NCBI RefSeq assembly: GCF_003231275.1
Contig: NZ_QKVL01000001.1
Span: forward strand, 434,001-498,000
Source: Pseudomonas huaxiensis
GTDB lineage: Bacteria; Pseudomonadota; Gammaproteobacteria; Pseudomonadales; Pseudomonadaceae
Length of the DNA: 64,000 bases
Direction of reading: 5' to 3'
In this document: positions 37,438-47,227 of the stretch, piece by piece
Layout of the letters: the number at the start of each line of letters is the position of its first letter
Position numbering within the stretch: position 1 is the stretch's first letter
Made by a program: the position numbers and the translations under genes
Notes under the pieces: generated by a model
The model's database searches: none
The model's input: the letters and a program-made list of their open reading frames with translations, nothing else
What the model was told of the DNA's origin: nothing

Positions 37438-37962
37438 ATGACTCTGATTCTTGGTATCGACCCCGGATCGCGCATTACCGGCTATGGAGTGATTCGTCAT
37501 TCCGGGCGCGGTTGCGAATACGTGGCGTCGGGCTGCATCCGCACCGGCAGCGGCGAGTTGCCTGAGCGCTTGCAGGTGGTTTTCCGCGGCGTGCGCGAAA
37601 TCATTCGCCAGCATGGCCCGGTAACCATGGGTATCGAGCGGGTGTTCATGGCCCGCAACGCCGACTCCGCGCTCAAGCTGGGTCAGGCGCGCGGCGCGGC
37701 CATCGTGGCTGCGGTGGAGGAGGGGCTGGAAATCGCTGAATACAGTGCCAGCCAGGTCAAGCAGGCCGTTGCCGGCACCGGCGGGGCCAACAAGGAGCAG
37801 GTGCAGATGATGGTCATGCACCTGCTCAAACTGACGCAGAAGCCGCAAATCGACGCCTCCGATGCCTTGGCGATCGCCTTGTGTCACGCCCATACGCGCT
37901 CCAGCCTGATTCCTCATGGGCTGGGTGTCGCGCGCAGCCGCAACGGACGCCTGCGTCTCTGA
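37438..37962 (+). CDS. ruvC: Holliday junction resolvase RuvC
   Basis: The 174-residue endonuclease cuts Holliday junctions. Catalytic acidic residues lie in [35 protein letters not shown] and [16 protein letters not shown]. It begins the ruvCAB cluster. Confidence 0.97.
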   Translation: MTLILGIDPGSRITGYGVIRHSGRGCEYVASGCIRTGSGELPERLQVVFRGVREIIRQHGPVTMGIERVFMARNADSALKLGQARGAAIVAAVEEGLEIAEYSASQVKQAVAGTGGANKEQVQMMVMHLLKLTQKPQIDASDALAIALCHAHTRSSLIPHGLGVARSRNGRLRL

Positions 37963-38080
37963 TAGCATCCACGCTTTTAAAGTGATCCGTCCGCCGTCGG
38001 CCGCCTGATGGCGAGCTGGCTGGCGGATTCGCCGCAAGGCCGGACCGGCCCTGCCGGCACCCATGAGAAAGGACCTGAAC

Positions 38081-38689
38081 GTGATTGGACGTTTACGCGG
38101 CACCCTCGCTGAAAAGCAGCCGCCGCACCTGATTATCGACATCAACGGCCTTGGCTATGAGCTGGAAGTGCCGATGACAACGCTCTACCGGCTGCCCAAG
38201 GTCGGTGAAACGGTTACCTTGCACACCCATCTGATAGTGCGCGAGGATGCCCACCTGCTTTATGGCTTTCATGAAAAGCGTGAACGCGAGCTGTTCCGTG
38301 AGCTGATTCGCCTTAATGGCGTAGGGCCCAAACTGGCGCTCGCCTTGATGTCGGGTCTTGAGGTGGATGACCTGATTCGATGCGTTCAGGCTCAGGACAC
38401 TTCGGCGTTGGTCAAGGTGCCAGGGGTTGGCAAGAAGACCGCTGAGCGTCTGCTGGTCGAACTCAAGGACCGTTTCAAGGCCTGGGAAACCGTGCCGAGC
38501 ATGTTCCAACTGGTGCCGAACGGGCCTGCGCCTGTTCCTGTGGCGTCCACCGCCGAGGCCGACGCGGTCAGCGCCCTGATTTCCTTGGGCTATAAACCTC
38601 AAGAGGCCAGCCGTGCAGTGGCGGCTGTGGATGCCAAAGGCCTGAGCAGTGAAGAACTGATCCGGCGCAGTCTCAAGGGGATGATTTAA
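38081..38689 (+). CDS. ruvA: Holliday junction helicase subunit RuvA
   Basis: The 202-residue protein binds four-way junctions and loads RuvB. The N-terminal OB-fold starts [20 protein letters not shown], followed by helix-hairpin-helix motifs ([16 protein letters not shown] and [16 protein letters not shown]). GTG 38081 gives the family start; ATG 38063 would add six unlikely residues. ruvB starts immediately after the TAA. Confidence 0.96.
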   Translation: MIGRLRGTLAEKQPPHLIIDINGLGYELEVPMTTLYRLPKVGETVTLHTHLIVREDAHLLYGFHEKRERELFRELIRLNGVGPKLALALMSGLEVDDLIRCVQAQDTSALVKVPGVGKKTAERLLVELKDRFKAWETVPSMFQLVPNGPAPVPVASTAEADAVSALISLGYKPQEASRAVAAVDAKGLSSEELIRRSLKGMI

Positions 38690-39745
38690 GTGATCGAAGC
38701 CGACCGTTTGATAACTGCTAGCGGCCGCGACCGCGAAGAGGTCCAGGATCGGGCGATTCGTCCGTTGCGGCTGGCCGAGTACATTGGTCAGCCGGTAGTT
38801 CGCGAGCAGATGGCCCTGTTCATCCAGGCCGCCCGTGGCCGTAGCGAGTCCCTGGACCACACCTTGATCTTTGGTCCTCCGGGGCTGGGCAAGACCACGC
38901 TTGCCAATATCATTGCCCAGGAAATGGGCGTCTCGATCAAAAGTACCTCTGGCCCCATTCTTGAACGCCCCGGCGATCTGGCGGCGTTGCTCACCAACCT
39001 TGAACCCCATGATGTGTTGTTTATCGACGAGATCCACCGGCTATCGCCGATCGTCGAAGAAGTCCTGTACCCGGCGATGGAGGATTTCCAACTGGACATC
39101 ATGATCGGCGAGGGGCCGGCGGCGCGGTCGATCAAGCTGGACCTGCCGCCGTTCACCCTGGTTGGCGCTACCACCCGGGCCGGCATGCTGACCAACCCGC
39201 TCCGTGACCGCTTTGGTATCGTCCAGCGTCTGGAGTTCTACAACAACGCGGACCTGGCAACCATCGTCAGTCGCTCGGGCGGGATTCTCGGCCTGGAGAT
39301 CGAAGACGAAGGTGCTTTCGAGATCGCGCGGCGGGCTCGTGGCACGCCGCGTATTGCCAACCGCTTGTTACGCCGGGTGCGTGACTATGCCGAGGTGCGT
39401 GGCAAGGGCGATATCACCAAGCCCATCGCGGACATGGCGTTGAACCTGTTGGATGTCGATGAACGTGGCTTCGATCATCAGGACCGGCGTCTGTTACTGA
39501 CCATGATCGAGAAGTTCGACGGTGGTCCGGTCGGTGTGGACAGCCTGGCGGCAGCGATCAGCGAGGAGCGACACACTATCGAGGACGTGCTTGAACCTTA
39601 TCTGATCCAGCAGGGTTACATCATGCGCACCCCTCGGGGCAGGGTGGTTACCCGACATGCATACCTGCACTTTGGGCTGAATATTCCTACGCGAATGACA
39701 GAATCATCCGGTAGCACTGATTTTTCTGATCCGAGCGATGAATGA
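38690..39745 (+). CDS. ruvB: Holliday junction helicase subunit RuvB
   Basis: The 351-residue AAA+ motor drives branch migration. Walker [10 protein letters not shown] and Walker [13 protein letters not shown] are intact, with [18 protein letters not shown] (sensor 1 region) and the C-terminal winged helix ([17 protein letters not shown]). It starts with GTG directly after the ruvA stop. Confidence 0.98.
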   Translation: MIEADRLITASGRDREEVQDRAIRPLRLAEYIGQPVVREQMALFIQAARGRSESLDHTLIFGPPGLGKTTLANIIAQEMGVSIKSTSGPILERPGDLAALLTNLEPHDVLFIDEIHRLSPIVEEVLYPAMEDFQLDIMIGEGPAARSIKLDLPPFTLVGATTRAGMLTNPLRDRFGIVQRLEFYNNADLATIVSRSGGILGLEIEDEGAFEIARRARGTPRIANRLLRRVRDYAEVRGKGDITKPIADMALNLLDVDERGFDHQDRRLLLTMIEKFDGGPVGVDSLAAAISEERHTIEDVLEPYLIQQGYIMRTPRGRVVTRHAYLHFGLNIPTRMTESSGSTDFSDPSDE

Positions 39746-39870
39746 CAGATTTATCGGCTGCTTTTGTGGTCCTATCCGCGGACAGGGTCCGGGCGCGCTG
39801 GCAATACGACATAATCCGTCAAAAACAGTTGGTAGGGCGGATTGGCAAGCTGAGGAGTTAGCACTAGAGT

Positions 39871-40326
39871 ATGCGCGCGCAAAATGGGGTTGAGCCGTTC
39901 GCACATCGTTATCGCGTCTATTACGAAGACACCGATGCGGGTGGCGTGGTGTATTACGTCAATTATCTGAAATTCATGGAACGGGCCCGCACCGAACGGC
40001 TGCGCGATCTGGGTTTTGCCCAATCGTCGCTGGCGCAGCAGAACACGCTGTTCGTGGTCCATTCCGCCGAGGCTCGCTATCACGCGCCGGCCCGTCTGGA
40101 CGACGAGTTGCGGGTCACCGCGCAAGTGCTTGAATTGAACCGTGCCAGCCTGCGCTTCGTGCAGCAGGTCTGGCGCGAAAGTGACGCAACGCTGCTCTGC
40201 GAAGGGCAGTTCCTGGTGGCCTGTGTGCGCGCCGATACTTTCAAACCTCGAGCCATTCCCTCCGAGCTGCGCGCAGCTTTCATCGAGGCGGGTGCCCCGG
40301 GTATACATTCAAATGCAGGAGATTAA
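39871..40326 (+). CDS. ybgC: Tol-Pal-associated acyl-CoA thioesterase
   Basis: The 151-residue hot-dog-fold thioesterase has the signature [20 protein letters not shown] with the catalytic Asp. It is always the first gene of the tol-pal cluster and links phospholipid metabolism with the Tol complex. The 125 bases between ruvB and this ATG show no other gene and probably contain the tol promoter. Confidence 0.94.
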   Translation: MRAQNGVEPFAHRYRVYYEDTDAGGVVYYVNYLKFMERARTERLRDLGFAQSSLAQQNTLFVVHSAEARYHAPARLDDELRVTAQVLELNRASLRFVQQVWRESDATLLCEGQFLVACVRADTFKPRAIPSELRAAFIEAGAPGIHSNAGD

Positions 40327-40328
40327 GC

Positions 40329-41024
40329 GTGGAAGCTAACGTCGTCGACCATACCTCCATGTGGAGCCTGGTCAGCAATGCCAGCATTGTGGTGCAGCTG
40401 GTCATGCTGGTACTGGTTGCCGCATCGGTGACTTCATGGATCATGATTTTTCAGCGCAGCACCATGCTGCGCGCCGGTCGTCGTGCCCTGGAAAGCTTCG
40501 AAGAGCGCTTCTGGTCGGGTATCGACCTGTCCAAACTGTATCGTCAAGCGGGCAGTAACCCTGACCCGGATTCGGGCGTCGAGCAGGTGTTCCGTGCCGG
40601 CTTCAAGGAGTTTTCCCGTCTGCGCCAGCAGCCAGGTGTCGATCCTGATGCGGTAATGGAAGGTGTCGGTCGTGCCATGCGCGTCGCCATCTCCCGTGAG
40701 GAAGAGAAGCTCGAGCAAAGCTTGCCATTCCTTGCAACTGTCGGTTCGACCAGCCCCTACATCGGTCTGTTCGGTACCGTTTGGGGGATCATGAACTCCT
40801 TCCGCGGTCTGGCTACCGCGCAACAGGCCACCCTGGCCACGGTTGCACCGGGTATCGCCGAAGCGCTGATCGCCACCGCCATCGGCCTGTTCGCGGCAAT
40901 TCCTGCGGTTATCGCCTACAACCGTTTCGCTGCTCGCAGTGAAGTGCTGATCGGCCGCTACTACACGTTCGCCGACGAGTTCCAGGCCATCCTGCACCGT
41001 AAAGTGCACACCAGCGAAGAGTGA
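40329..41024 (+). CDS. tolQ: Tol-Pal system protein TolQ
   Basis: The 231-residue inner membrane protein has three membrane helices (about residues 15-36, 135-155 and 170-195) and forms the proton channel with TolR. Signature FLATVGSTSPYIGLFGTVWG is present. It starts with GTG 3 bases after the ybgC stop. Confidence 0.97.
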   Translation: MEANVVDHTSMWSLVSNASIVVQLVMLVLVAASVTSWIMIFQRSTMLRAGRRALESFEERFWSGIDLSKLYRQAGSNPDPDSGVEQVFRAGFKEFSRLRQQPGVDPDAVMEGVGRAMRVAISREEEKLEQSLPFLATVGSTSPYIGLFGTVWGIMNSFRGLATAQQATLATVAPGIAEALIATAIGLFAAIPAVIAYNRFAARSEVLIGRYYTFADEFQAILHRKVHTSEE

Positions 41025-41038
41025 TCAGGTAAAACCCC

Positions 41039-41491
41039 ATGGCTCGAGTTCGTCAAAAACGCAAGCCGGTCGCCGAGATGAACGTGGTGCCCTACATCGA
41101 TGTGATGTTGGTACTGCTGGTCATCTTCATGGTGACCGCACCGATGCTTAACCAGGGCGTGAAGGTCGACCTGCCCAAGGTTTCCAGCGAAGCCTTGCCG
41201 CAGGACAACAACGTTCAGGTTCTGACCATTTCGATCAAGGCTGACAAGACCTACTTCTGGAACCTTGGCAGCGAAGTCGACACCGAAAAGCAAATGGACA
41301 AGGCCATGACCTTGCCGCAAATGACCGACGCGGTGACCAAGATCATCGCTGCCGGGCGCGACCAGGGCAAACAGACCCAGGTCTTCATCCGTGGCGACAA
41401 GTCCGTCGACTACGGCGCGGTCATGGGCGCCATGGGCGGGTTGCAGAAGGCCGGTGTCGGTAACGTTGGCCTGATTACCGAGGCGCCCTGA
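41039..41491 (+). CDS. tolR: Tol-Pal system protein TolR
   Basis: The 150-residue ExbD-like protein has one membrane helix with the proton-conducting Asp (MNVVPYIDVMLVLLVIFMV) and a periplasmic domain. It couples proton flow to TolA. Its stop overlaps the tolA ATG by one base. Confidence 0.97.
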   Translation: MARVRQKRKPVAEMNVVPYIDVMLVLLVIFMVTAPMLNQGVKVDLPKVSSEALPQDNNVQVLTISIKADKTYFWNLGSEVDTEKQMDKAMTLPQMTDAVTKIIAAGRDQGKQTQVFIRGDKSVDYGAVMGAMGGLQKAGVGNVGLITEAP

Positions 41492-42579
41492 TGCAACAGC
41501 GAGAGCCATCCGCCTCGGAAAGTTACTTCTGGCCCAGCGTCTGGGCCGTCGCGCTGCACGTTCTGGTGTTCGGTATGCTGTTCGTCAGTTTTGCCTTCAC
41601 GCCTGAGTTGCCGCCGTCCAAGCCTATCGTCCAGGCAACCCTGTACCAGCTGAAATCCAAGAGTCAGGCGACCACCCAGACCAATCAGAAGATTGCTGGT
41701 GAGGCCAAGAAAACGGCTTCGCGTCAGACCGAAGAAGAGCAGATGGAGCAGAAGAAGGTCGAGCAACTGAAGCAGGACGCTGTGAAAGCTGCGGAACAAA
41801 AGAAAGAAGAGGCGGCTCAAAAAGCCGAAGAGGCGCGCGAGGCCGCAGAAGCCAAGAAAGCCGACGAGGCCAAGAAGGCTGACGAGGCGAAGAAAGCCGA
41901 GTCTGCGAAAAAGGCCGAAGAAGCGAAGAAGGCTGAAGAGAAGCAACTTGCTGATATCGCCAAGAAGAAAGCCGAAGACGAAGCCAAGAAAAAGGCTGAA
42001 GAAGAGGCCAAGAAGGCGGCGGCAGAAGAAGCCAAGAAACAAGCGGCCGAGGATGCCAAGAAGAAGGCTGCCGAAGACGCGAAGAAGAAAGCCGCTGTTG
42101 CTGAGGAAGCGAAGAAAAAAGCAGCGGAGGATGCCAAGAAGAAAGCAGCAGCCGATGCAGCCAAGAAAAAGGCTACAGAAGCAGCGCGCAAGGCGGCGGA
42201 AGACAAGAAGGCACAGGCACTGGCCGAGCTGTTGTCCGACACTACCGAGCGTCAGCAGGCTCTGGCGGATGAGCAGGGTGACCAGGTGGCCGGCGACTTC
42301 GACGACCTGATTCGCGCCCGTGCAGCTGAAGGCTGGGCTCGCCCTCCGTCGGCGCGCAAGAACATGACGGTAGTCCTGCAGATTGGCATGTTGCCTGACG
42401 GCACTGTTACTTCGGTCACCGTTGCCCGCTCCAGTGGCGATGGACCGTTCGACGCTTCCGCGGTTGCGGCAGTCAAGAACATTGGCCGTTTGACCGAGAT
42501 GCAGGGTTTGAAACCGAGCGAATTCAATCCTTATCGTTCATTCAAGATGACATTCACACCTGAGGACCTAGCCTTGTGA
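41491..42579 (+). CDS. tolA: Tol-Pal system protein TolA
   Basis: The 362-residue protein has an N-terminal membrane anchor ([20 protein letters not shown]). A very long Ala-Lys-Glu-rich helix (about residues 70-250) spans the periplasm, and the C-terminal TolA domain ([20 protein letters not shown]) contacts TolB and Pal. The repetitive stretch produces many spurious open frames on the other strand. Confidence 0.97.
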   Translation: MQQREPSASESYFWPSVWAVALHVLVFGMLFVSFAFTPELPPSKPIVQATLYQLKSKSQATTQTNQKIAGEAKKTASRQTEEEQMEQKKVEQLKQDAVKAAEQKKEEAAQKAEEAREAAEAKKADEAKKADEAKKAESAKKAEEAKKAEEKQLADIAKKKAEDEAKKKAEEEAKKAAAEEAKKQAAEDAKKKAAEDAKKKAAVAEEAKKKAAEDAKKKAAADAAKKKATEAARKAAEDKKAQALAELLSDTTERQQALADEQGDQVAGDFDDLIRARAAEGWARPPSARKNMTVVLQIGMLPDGTVTSVTVARSSGDGPFDASAVAAVKNIGRLTEMQGLKPSEFNPYRSFKMTFTPEDLAL

Positions 42580-43877
42580 TTAACCTTCTTAGAGGACTGC
42601 TGGTCGTTCTCTGCTGCGCAGCAGGGATGGCCAATGCAGAAGAAAAGAACATCCTGGTAACCAGTGGCAGCGATCGAGCCACGCCGATTGCCGTGGTGCC
42701 TTTCGGTCTGCAGGGCGGTAGCGTGTTGCCTGAAGACATGGCTGACATCATCAGTAACGACCTGCGCAACTCAGGTTATTACTCGCCGATCCCACGCCAG
42801 AACATGATCAGCCAGCCGAGCCAGGCCAGCGAAGTGATCTTCCGTGACTGGAAAGCGCTGGGTGCCCAGTACGTGATGGTCGGCAGCATCGTGCCGTCGG
42901 GCGGTCGCCTGCAGGTGCAATATGCGCTGTTCAACGTCGCCACCGAGCAACAGGTGTTGACCGGCAGCGTTTCCGGCAGCGTCGACCAACTGCGCGATAT
43001 GTCCCACTACATCGCCGACCAGTCGTTCGAAAAGCTCACCGGCATCAAGGGTGCATTCTCTACCCGCATGCTCTATGTGACGGCCGAGCGCTTCTCTACC
43101 AACAGCACTCGTTACACTTTGCAACGATCTGACTATGACGGCGCGCGCGCCGTGACTTTGCTGCAATCGCGCGAGCCGATCCTGTCGCCGCGTTTTGCAC
43201 CGGATGGCAAGCGCATCGCGTATGTGTCCTTCGAGCAGCGTCGTCCACGTATCTTCGTCCAGCACATCGATACGGGCCGTCGTGAGCAGATCACCAACTT
43301 CGAAGGCCTCAACGGCGCGCCAGCCTGGTCGCCGGATGGCAACCGCCTGGCCTTCGTGCTGTCGCGCGACGGCAACCCCGAGATCTATGTGATGGACATG
43401 GGTTCGCGTCAGATGACCCGCGTCACCAACAGTCCGGCCATCGATACCGAGCCGTTCTTCGGCAAGGATGGCTCGACGCTGTACTTCACGTCGGACCGTG
43501 GCGGCAAGCCACAGATCTACAAAACCACCATTGGCAGCGGCAGTGCCGAGCGTGTGACGTTCGTGGGCAACTACAACGCCAACCCGAAACTTTCCGCCGA
43601 TGAAAAGACCCTGGTCATGATTCATCGTCAGGACGGTTTCACCAACTTCAAAGTGGCGGCGCAGGATTTGCAGCGTGGCAGTGTAAAAATTCTCACAGAG
43701 ACCAGTCTTGATGAGTCACCCACTGTTGCGCCCAACGGCACCATGCTAATCTACGCCACCCGCCAGCAGGGCCGGGGAGTCTTGATGCTCGTCTCTCTCA
43801 ACGGACGCGTGAGGCTCCCGCTTCCTACCGCTCAAGGCGAAGTCAGAGAACCGTCCTGGTCCCCTTACCTGAACTGA
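42576..43877 (+). CDS. tolB: Tol-Pal system protein TolB
   Basis: The 433-residue periplasmic protein begins with a signal peptide ([14 protein letters not shown]) followed by the TolB N-domain and a six-bladed propeller with repeated [15 protein letters not shown] and [16 protein letters not shown] blades. It binds Pal. The GTG start overlaps the tolA stop (GTGA), indicating coupled translation. Confidence 0.97.
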   Translation: MINLLRGLLVVLCCAAGMANAEEKNILVTSGSDRATPIAVVPFGLQGGSVLPEDMADIISNDLRNSGYYSPIPRQNMISQPSQASEVIFRDWKALGAQYVMVGSIVPSGGRLQVQYALFNVATEQQVLTGSVSGSVDQLRDMSHYIADQSFEKLTGIKGAFSTRMLYVTAERFSTNSTRYTLQRSDYDGARAVTLLQSREPILSPRFAPDGKRIAYVSFEQRRPRIFVQHIDTGRREQITNFEGLNGAPAWSPDGNRLAFVLSRDGNPEIYVMDMGSRQMTRVTNSPAIDTEPFFGKDGSTLYFTSDRGGKPQIYKTTIGSGSAERVTFVGNYNANPKLSADEKTLVMIHRQDGFTNFKVAAQDLQRGSVKILTETSLDESPTVAPNGTMLIYATRQQGRGVLMLVSLNGRVRLPLPTAQGEVREPSWSPYLN

Positions 43878-43929
43878 TGCGGCGCTACACGTTTTACTTA
43901 ACACACTGGGGTTCATTAGGAGTTTCACG

Positions 43930-44427
43930 ATGGAAATGCTGAAGTTTGGTAAGTTTGCTGCGCTGGCTCTGGCCATGGCCGTAGCTGTAGGTTGCTCCTC
44001 GAAAGGCGGCGACAACGCTGGCGAAGGCGCTGTTGATCCAAACGCTGGTTACGGCGCTAACACTGGTGCCGTTGACGGCAGCCTGAGCGAAGAAGCTGCT
44101 CTGCGCGCAATCACCACCTTCTACTTCGAATACGACAGCTCGGACCTGAAGCCAGAAGCCATGCGCGCTCTGGACGTTCATGCCAAGGACCTGAAAGGCA
44201 ACGGCGCTCGCGTCGTTCTGGAAGGTAACACCGACGAGCGTGGTACTCGCGAATACAACATGGCTCTGGGCGAGCGTCGTGCCAAGGCCGTTCAGCGCTA
44301 CCTGGTGCTGCAAGGCGTTTCCCCAGCTCAGCTGGAACTGGTTTCCTACGGCGAAGAGCGTCCAGTTGCCACCGGCAACGACGAGCAGTCCTGGGCTCAG
44401 AACCGTCGCGTCGAACTGCGTAAGTAA
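43930..44427 (+). CDS. pal: Peptidoglycan-associated lipoprotein Pal (OprL)
   Basis: The 165-residue lipoprotein has a signal peptide ending [11 protein letters not shown] and a C-terminal OmpA-like domain with the peptidoglycan-binding [20 protein letters not shown] motif. It anchors the outer membrane to the wall. AGGAG precedes the ATG at optimal distance. Confidence 0.98.
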   Translation: MEMLKFGKFAALALAMAVAVGCSSKGGDNAGEGAVDPNAGYGANTGAVDGSLSEEAALRAITTFYFEYDSSDLKPEAMRALDVHAKDLKGNGARVVLEGNTDERGTREYNMALGERRAKAVQRYLVLQGVSPAQLELVSYGEERPVATGNDEQSWAQNRRVELRK

Positions 44428-44433
44428 TTCGAT

Positions 44434-45258
44434 ATGCGAGCGTGCCGTCGTGCTGTAACCGTCCTGGCTCTCACGCTGCCTCTCATGGCAGCGGCTGAGG
44501 TTCCTGTTGTTGATGACAACGCTGGCTATAACGGCGCAAGCAGTTATCCGCCTGCGGGTTACGGTACGAACGGCGCCTATGCCGGGGGAGGGGTTTCGGC
44601 CCCTGCCTCTGCACAGGGCCAGCTTTTCATGCAGTTGCAACAAATGCAGGAACAGATAGAGCGTCAACAGAACACTATCGAGATTCTGCAAAACGAAGTT
44701 GCACGTCTGAAACAGGAAGGCCTGGAGCGTTACCAGGACCTGGATCGACGTATCTCCAGCGGCGCTGCCCCGGCACCGACCGCGACTCCCGAGAATTCCG
44801 CTGACGGTGGTGCTTCTGCGCCGGCCGCCGGCAATACCGCACCGGCAGCCAACCAGCCCGCCGCGAGCAGCGAACCTGGCGATCCAGCGAAGGAAAAGCT
44901 CTATTACGACGCTGCCTTCGATCTGATCAAGGCCAAGGATTTCGACAAGGCCAGCCAGGCGTTCAATGCCTTCCTGCGCAAGTACCCCAACAGCCAGTAC
45001 GCGGGCAATGCCCAGTACTGGTTGGGTGAAGTGAACCTGGCCAAAGGCGACCTGCAAGGCGCCGGCCAGGCATTCGCCAAAGTCAGCCAGTTGTACCCGA
45101 AGCACAACAAGGTGCCTGATTCGCTGTACAAGCTGGCCGATGTGGAGCGTCGCCTGGGTCATACCGACCGGGTCAAAGGTATTCTTCAGCAGGTGGTGAC
45201 CCAATATCCGGGCACCTCGGCTGCACAGTTGGCTCAGCGCGACCTGCAGAAGCTCTGA
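44434..45258 (+). CDS. cpoB: Cell division coordinator CpoB (YbgF)
   Basis: The 274-residue periplasmic protein has a signal peptide (AVTVLALTLPLMAAAE), a coiled coil (QLQQMQEQIERQQNTIEILQ), a Pro-Ala-rich linker and three tetratricopeptide repeats (EKLYYDAAFDLIKAKDFDKA onward). It tunes peptidoglycan synthesis and Tol-driven constriction. It is the last gene of the tol-pal operon, 6 bases after pal. Confidence 0.95.
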   Translation: MRACRRAVTVLALTLPLMAAAEVPVVDDNAGYNGASSYPPAGYGTNGAYAGGGVSAPASAQGQLFMQLQQMQEQIERQQNTIEILQNEVARLKQEGLERYQDLDRRISSGAAPAPTATPENSADGGASAPAAGNTAPAANQPAASSEPGDPAKEKLYYDAAFDLIKAKDFDKASQAFNAFLRKYPNSQYAGNAQYWLGEVNLAKGDLQGAGQAFAKVSQLYPKHNKVPDSLYKLADVERRLGHTDRVKGILQQVVTQYPGTSAAQLAQRDLQKL

Positions 45259-45276
45259 TCCGCACGTTTTAAAAGA

Positions 45277-45302
45277 AACCCGCGCTTGTCGCGGGTTTTT
45301 TC
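45277..45302 (+). terminator. Terminator of the tol-pal operon
   Basis: ACCCGCG and CGCGGGT form a stem around CTTGT, followed by T6. Confidence 0.9.
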
Positions 45303-45416
45303 GTTAGAATTTGCGCCCTTTTATGAAACACGCTGCTGCGAATAACGCTATGCCGGGTTCGCAGCGGTGCCTGACGGAGGCGGACAGCCTGTTTAGCTGT
45401 TACGCCCGTGGCGACT

Positions 45417-46064
45417 ATGCAAGACACATTACGCATCACCGAAGTTTTTTACTCTTTGCAGGGTGAAACGCGCACCGCTGGCTTGCCCACGGTATTTGTG
45501 CGCCTCACCGGCTGCCCCTTGCGCTGCCAATATTGCGACAGCGCCTATGCCTTCAGCGGCGGCACCGTACGCACGCTCGACTCGATCCTCGAACAGGTTG
45601 CCAGCTTCCGTCCGCGCTACATTTGCGTGACGGGCGGTGAGCCGCTGGCCCAGCCCAATGCCATCCCATTGCTGAAAAGGCTCTGTGACGCCGGTTACGA
45701 GGTTTCCGTGGAAACCAGCGGCTCGATGGACATTGCGCCCGTCGACCTGCGCGTCAGTCGCGTTGTGGACCTGAAAACCCCTGGCTCCGCGGAAGTCCAC
45801 CGCAACCGCTACGAGAATATCGAGCTGCTGACCCCGAACGATCAGGTCAAATTCGTCCTCTGCTCGCGCGAGGACTATGACTGGGCGGTATCGAAGCTGA
45901 TCCAGTACGGTCTCGACAAACGAGTTGGCGAAGTTCTGTTTTCGCCTAGCCATCATCAACTGAGCGCAACCGATCTGGCTGACTGGATCGTGGCCGACAA
46001 CCTGCCGGTTCGTCTGCAGATGCAGTTACACAAACTGCTCTGGAACGACGAGCCGGGACGCTGA
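45417..46064 (+). CDS. queE: 7-carboxy-7-deazaguanine synthase
   Basis: The 215-residue radical-SAM enzyme forms the deazaguanine core of queuosine. The cluster motif has Cys33, Cys37 and Cys40 ([18 protein letters not shown]), with the SAM-binding [13 protein letters not shown] 45417 ([17 protein letters not shown]) is used; another ATG 9 bases upstream is possible. It lies 14 bases before queC. Confidence 0.95.
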   Translation: MQDTLRITEVFYSLQGETRTAGLPTVFVRLTGCPLRCQYCDSAYAFSGGTVRTLDSILEQVASFRPRYICVTGGEPLAQPNAIPLLKRLCDAGYEVSVETSGSMDIAPVDLRVSRVVDLKTPGSAEVHRNRYENIELLTPNDQVKFVLCSREDYDWAVSKLIQYGLDKRVGEVLFSPSHHQLSATDLADWIVADNLPVRLQMQLHKLLWNDEPGR

Positions 46065-46078
46065 CAGGAGTTTTTGCA

Positions 46079-46753
46079 ATGAGTGAGAAACGCGCGGTAA
46101 TTCTATTGTCGGGTGGTCTGGATTCGGCCACCGTGGTCGCCATGGCCAAGGCCGAAGGCTATGACTGCTACACCATGAGCTTCGATTACGGCCAGCGCCA
46201 TCGCGCCGAGCTGGATGCGGCAGCCCGAGTGGCGCGGGATCTGGGTGCGGTCGAGCACAAGGTCATTGGCCTGAACCTCAACGGCATAGGGGGCTCGGCC
46301 TTGACCGATAGCAGCATCGACGTCCCGGAGGCTCCCAGCGAGGGCATTCCGGTGACCTACGTGCCGGCGCGCAACACGGTGTTCCTGTCGCTGGCGCTGG
46401 GCTGGGCTGAAGTGCTGAATGCGCGCGACATCTTCATTGGCGTCAATGCCGTGGACTATTCCGGCTACCCGGATTGCCGTCCGGAGTTCGTCGAGGCGTT
46501 CGAGCATATGGCCAACCTCGCGACCAAGGCCGGTGTAGAAGGCAATGGGTTCCGGATCCAGGCGCCGTTGCAGAACCTGAGCAAGGCGCAGATCGTCCAG
46601 GCGGGTATGGCCCGTGGCGTCGATTACAGCCTCACTGTTTCCTGCTATCAGGCGGATGATGAAGGTCGTGCGTGTGGCAAATGCGATAGCTGCCGCCTGC
46701 GTGCGGATGGCTTTACTGCGGCCGGCGTACAGGACCCGACTCGATATTTTTGA
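46079..46753 (+). CDS. queC: 7-cyano-7-deazaguanine synthase
   Basis: The 224-residue enzyme converts carboxydeazaguanine to preQ0 with ATP and ammonia. The PP-loop [19 protein letters not shown] is at the N-terminus and the zinc-binding Cys cluster ([20 protein letters not shown]) at the C-terminus. Partner of queE. Confidence 0.97.
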   Translation: MSEKRAVILLSGGLDSATVVAMAKAEGYDCYTMSFDYGQRHRAELDAAARVARDLGAVEHKVIGLNLNGIGGSALTDSSIDVPEAPSEGIPVTYVPARNTVFLSLALGWAEVLNARDIFIGVNAVDYSGYPDCRPEFVEAFEHMANLATKAGVEGNGFRIQAPLQNLSKAQIVQAGMARGVDYSLTVSCYQADDEGRACGKCDSCRLRADGFTAAGVQDPTRYF

Positions 46754-46772
46754 ATTATTTTGCGATGGGGTG

Positions 46773-46800
46773 TTGATTTCCTGTTAGAAATCAGTATTAT
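46773..46800 (+). promoter_or_regulatory. Promoter of tRNA-Lys
   Basis: TTGATT and TATTAT are separated by 16 bases, and the -10 box ends 14 bases before the tRNA. Confidence 0.65.
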
Positions 46801-46814
46801 ACGCGCCATCCAGC

Positions 46815-46890
46815 GGGTCGTTAGCTCAGTTGGTAGAGCAGTTGGCTTTTAACCAATTGGTCGTAGGTTCGAATCCTACACGACCCACCA
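46815..46890 (+). tRNA. tRNA-Lys (TTT); element attachment site
   Basis: The 76-base cloverleaf has anticodon TTT in GGCTTTTAACC, TTCGAAT in the T loop and encoded CCA. In PAO1 the equivalent tRNA-Lys after queC is the insertion site of the PAPI-1/pKLC102 islands. Here too a tyrosine integrase lies just downstream, so the 3' part of this gene (roughly 46850-46890) is the likely att core. The second att copy is outside the window. Confidence 0.97.
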
Positions 46891-47227
46891 CATTCACAGC
46901 GGTTCGTGAGTACTAGAGAGGGGGGCTTGCCACAGCCATTGTCTAGTCTTGCAGCCGTCTGGAGCGAACCTTAGGCTCGCTTCAACGTGATGTCAATATG
47001 GAATAGCCCGCCGTTCATGGCGGGCTTTTTCATGTCTGGGCCAAAAAACTCAATGACTTAGCGGATTTGCGGGCTGCTCAGCTCTGCGAAGCCTCCATTC
47101 GAGTTGCCTCTAAAACCCGCGCAGCCAAAGGCATGGCGCCAGTTTCCTAGCACCAGAGACCTGGGACAGCTTCTCCTAATTGGCCTTCTTCAGCTGTCGA
47201 TGTAGTGGCTGATTGCCATTCGTCGAT
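46891..47227. other. Element end between tRNA-Lys and the integrase gene
   Basis: No gene seen in 337 bases. The first part shows G-rich and AT-mixed sequence with a terminator hairpin at 47005. This is the outermost part of the element and should hold integrase or excisionase binding sites, but I recognise no clear arm-type repeats. Confidence 0.6.
47005..47030 (+). terminator. Rho-independent terminator near the element border
   Basis: AGCCCGCC and GGCGGGCT form a perfect stem around GTTCAT, followed by T5. It probably ends the tRNA-Lys transcript and shields the element. Confidence 0.85.

Noticed and set aside
41410..42242. Leu/Phe- and Ala/Ser-rich frames opposite tolA
   Set aside because: They arise from the Ala-Lys-Glu repeat of TolA read backwards, giving false membrane-like sequence.
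45303..45416. Possible preQ1 riboswitch upstream of queE
   Set aside because: I could not build the H-type pseudoknot or find the conserved A-rich tail; a covariance-model search would decide.
46891..47227. Second copy of the tRNA-Lys 3' end as an att repeat
   Set aside because: No copy beyond the tRNA itself was seen in the window; it should lie at the far end of the element.
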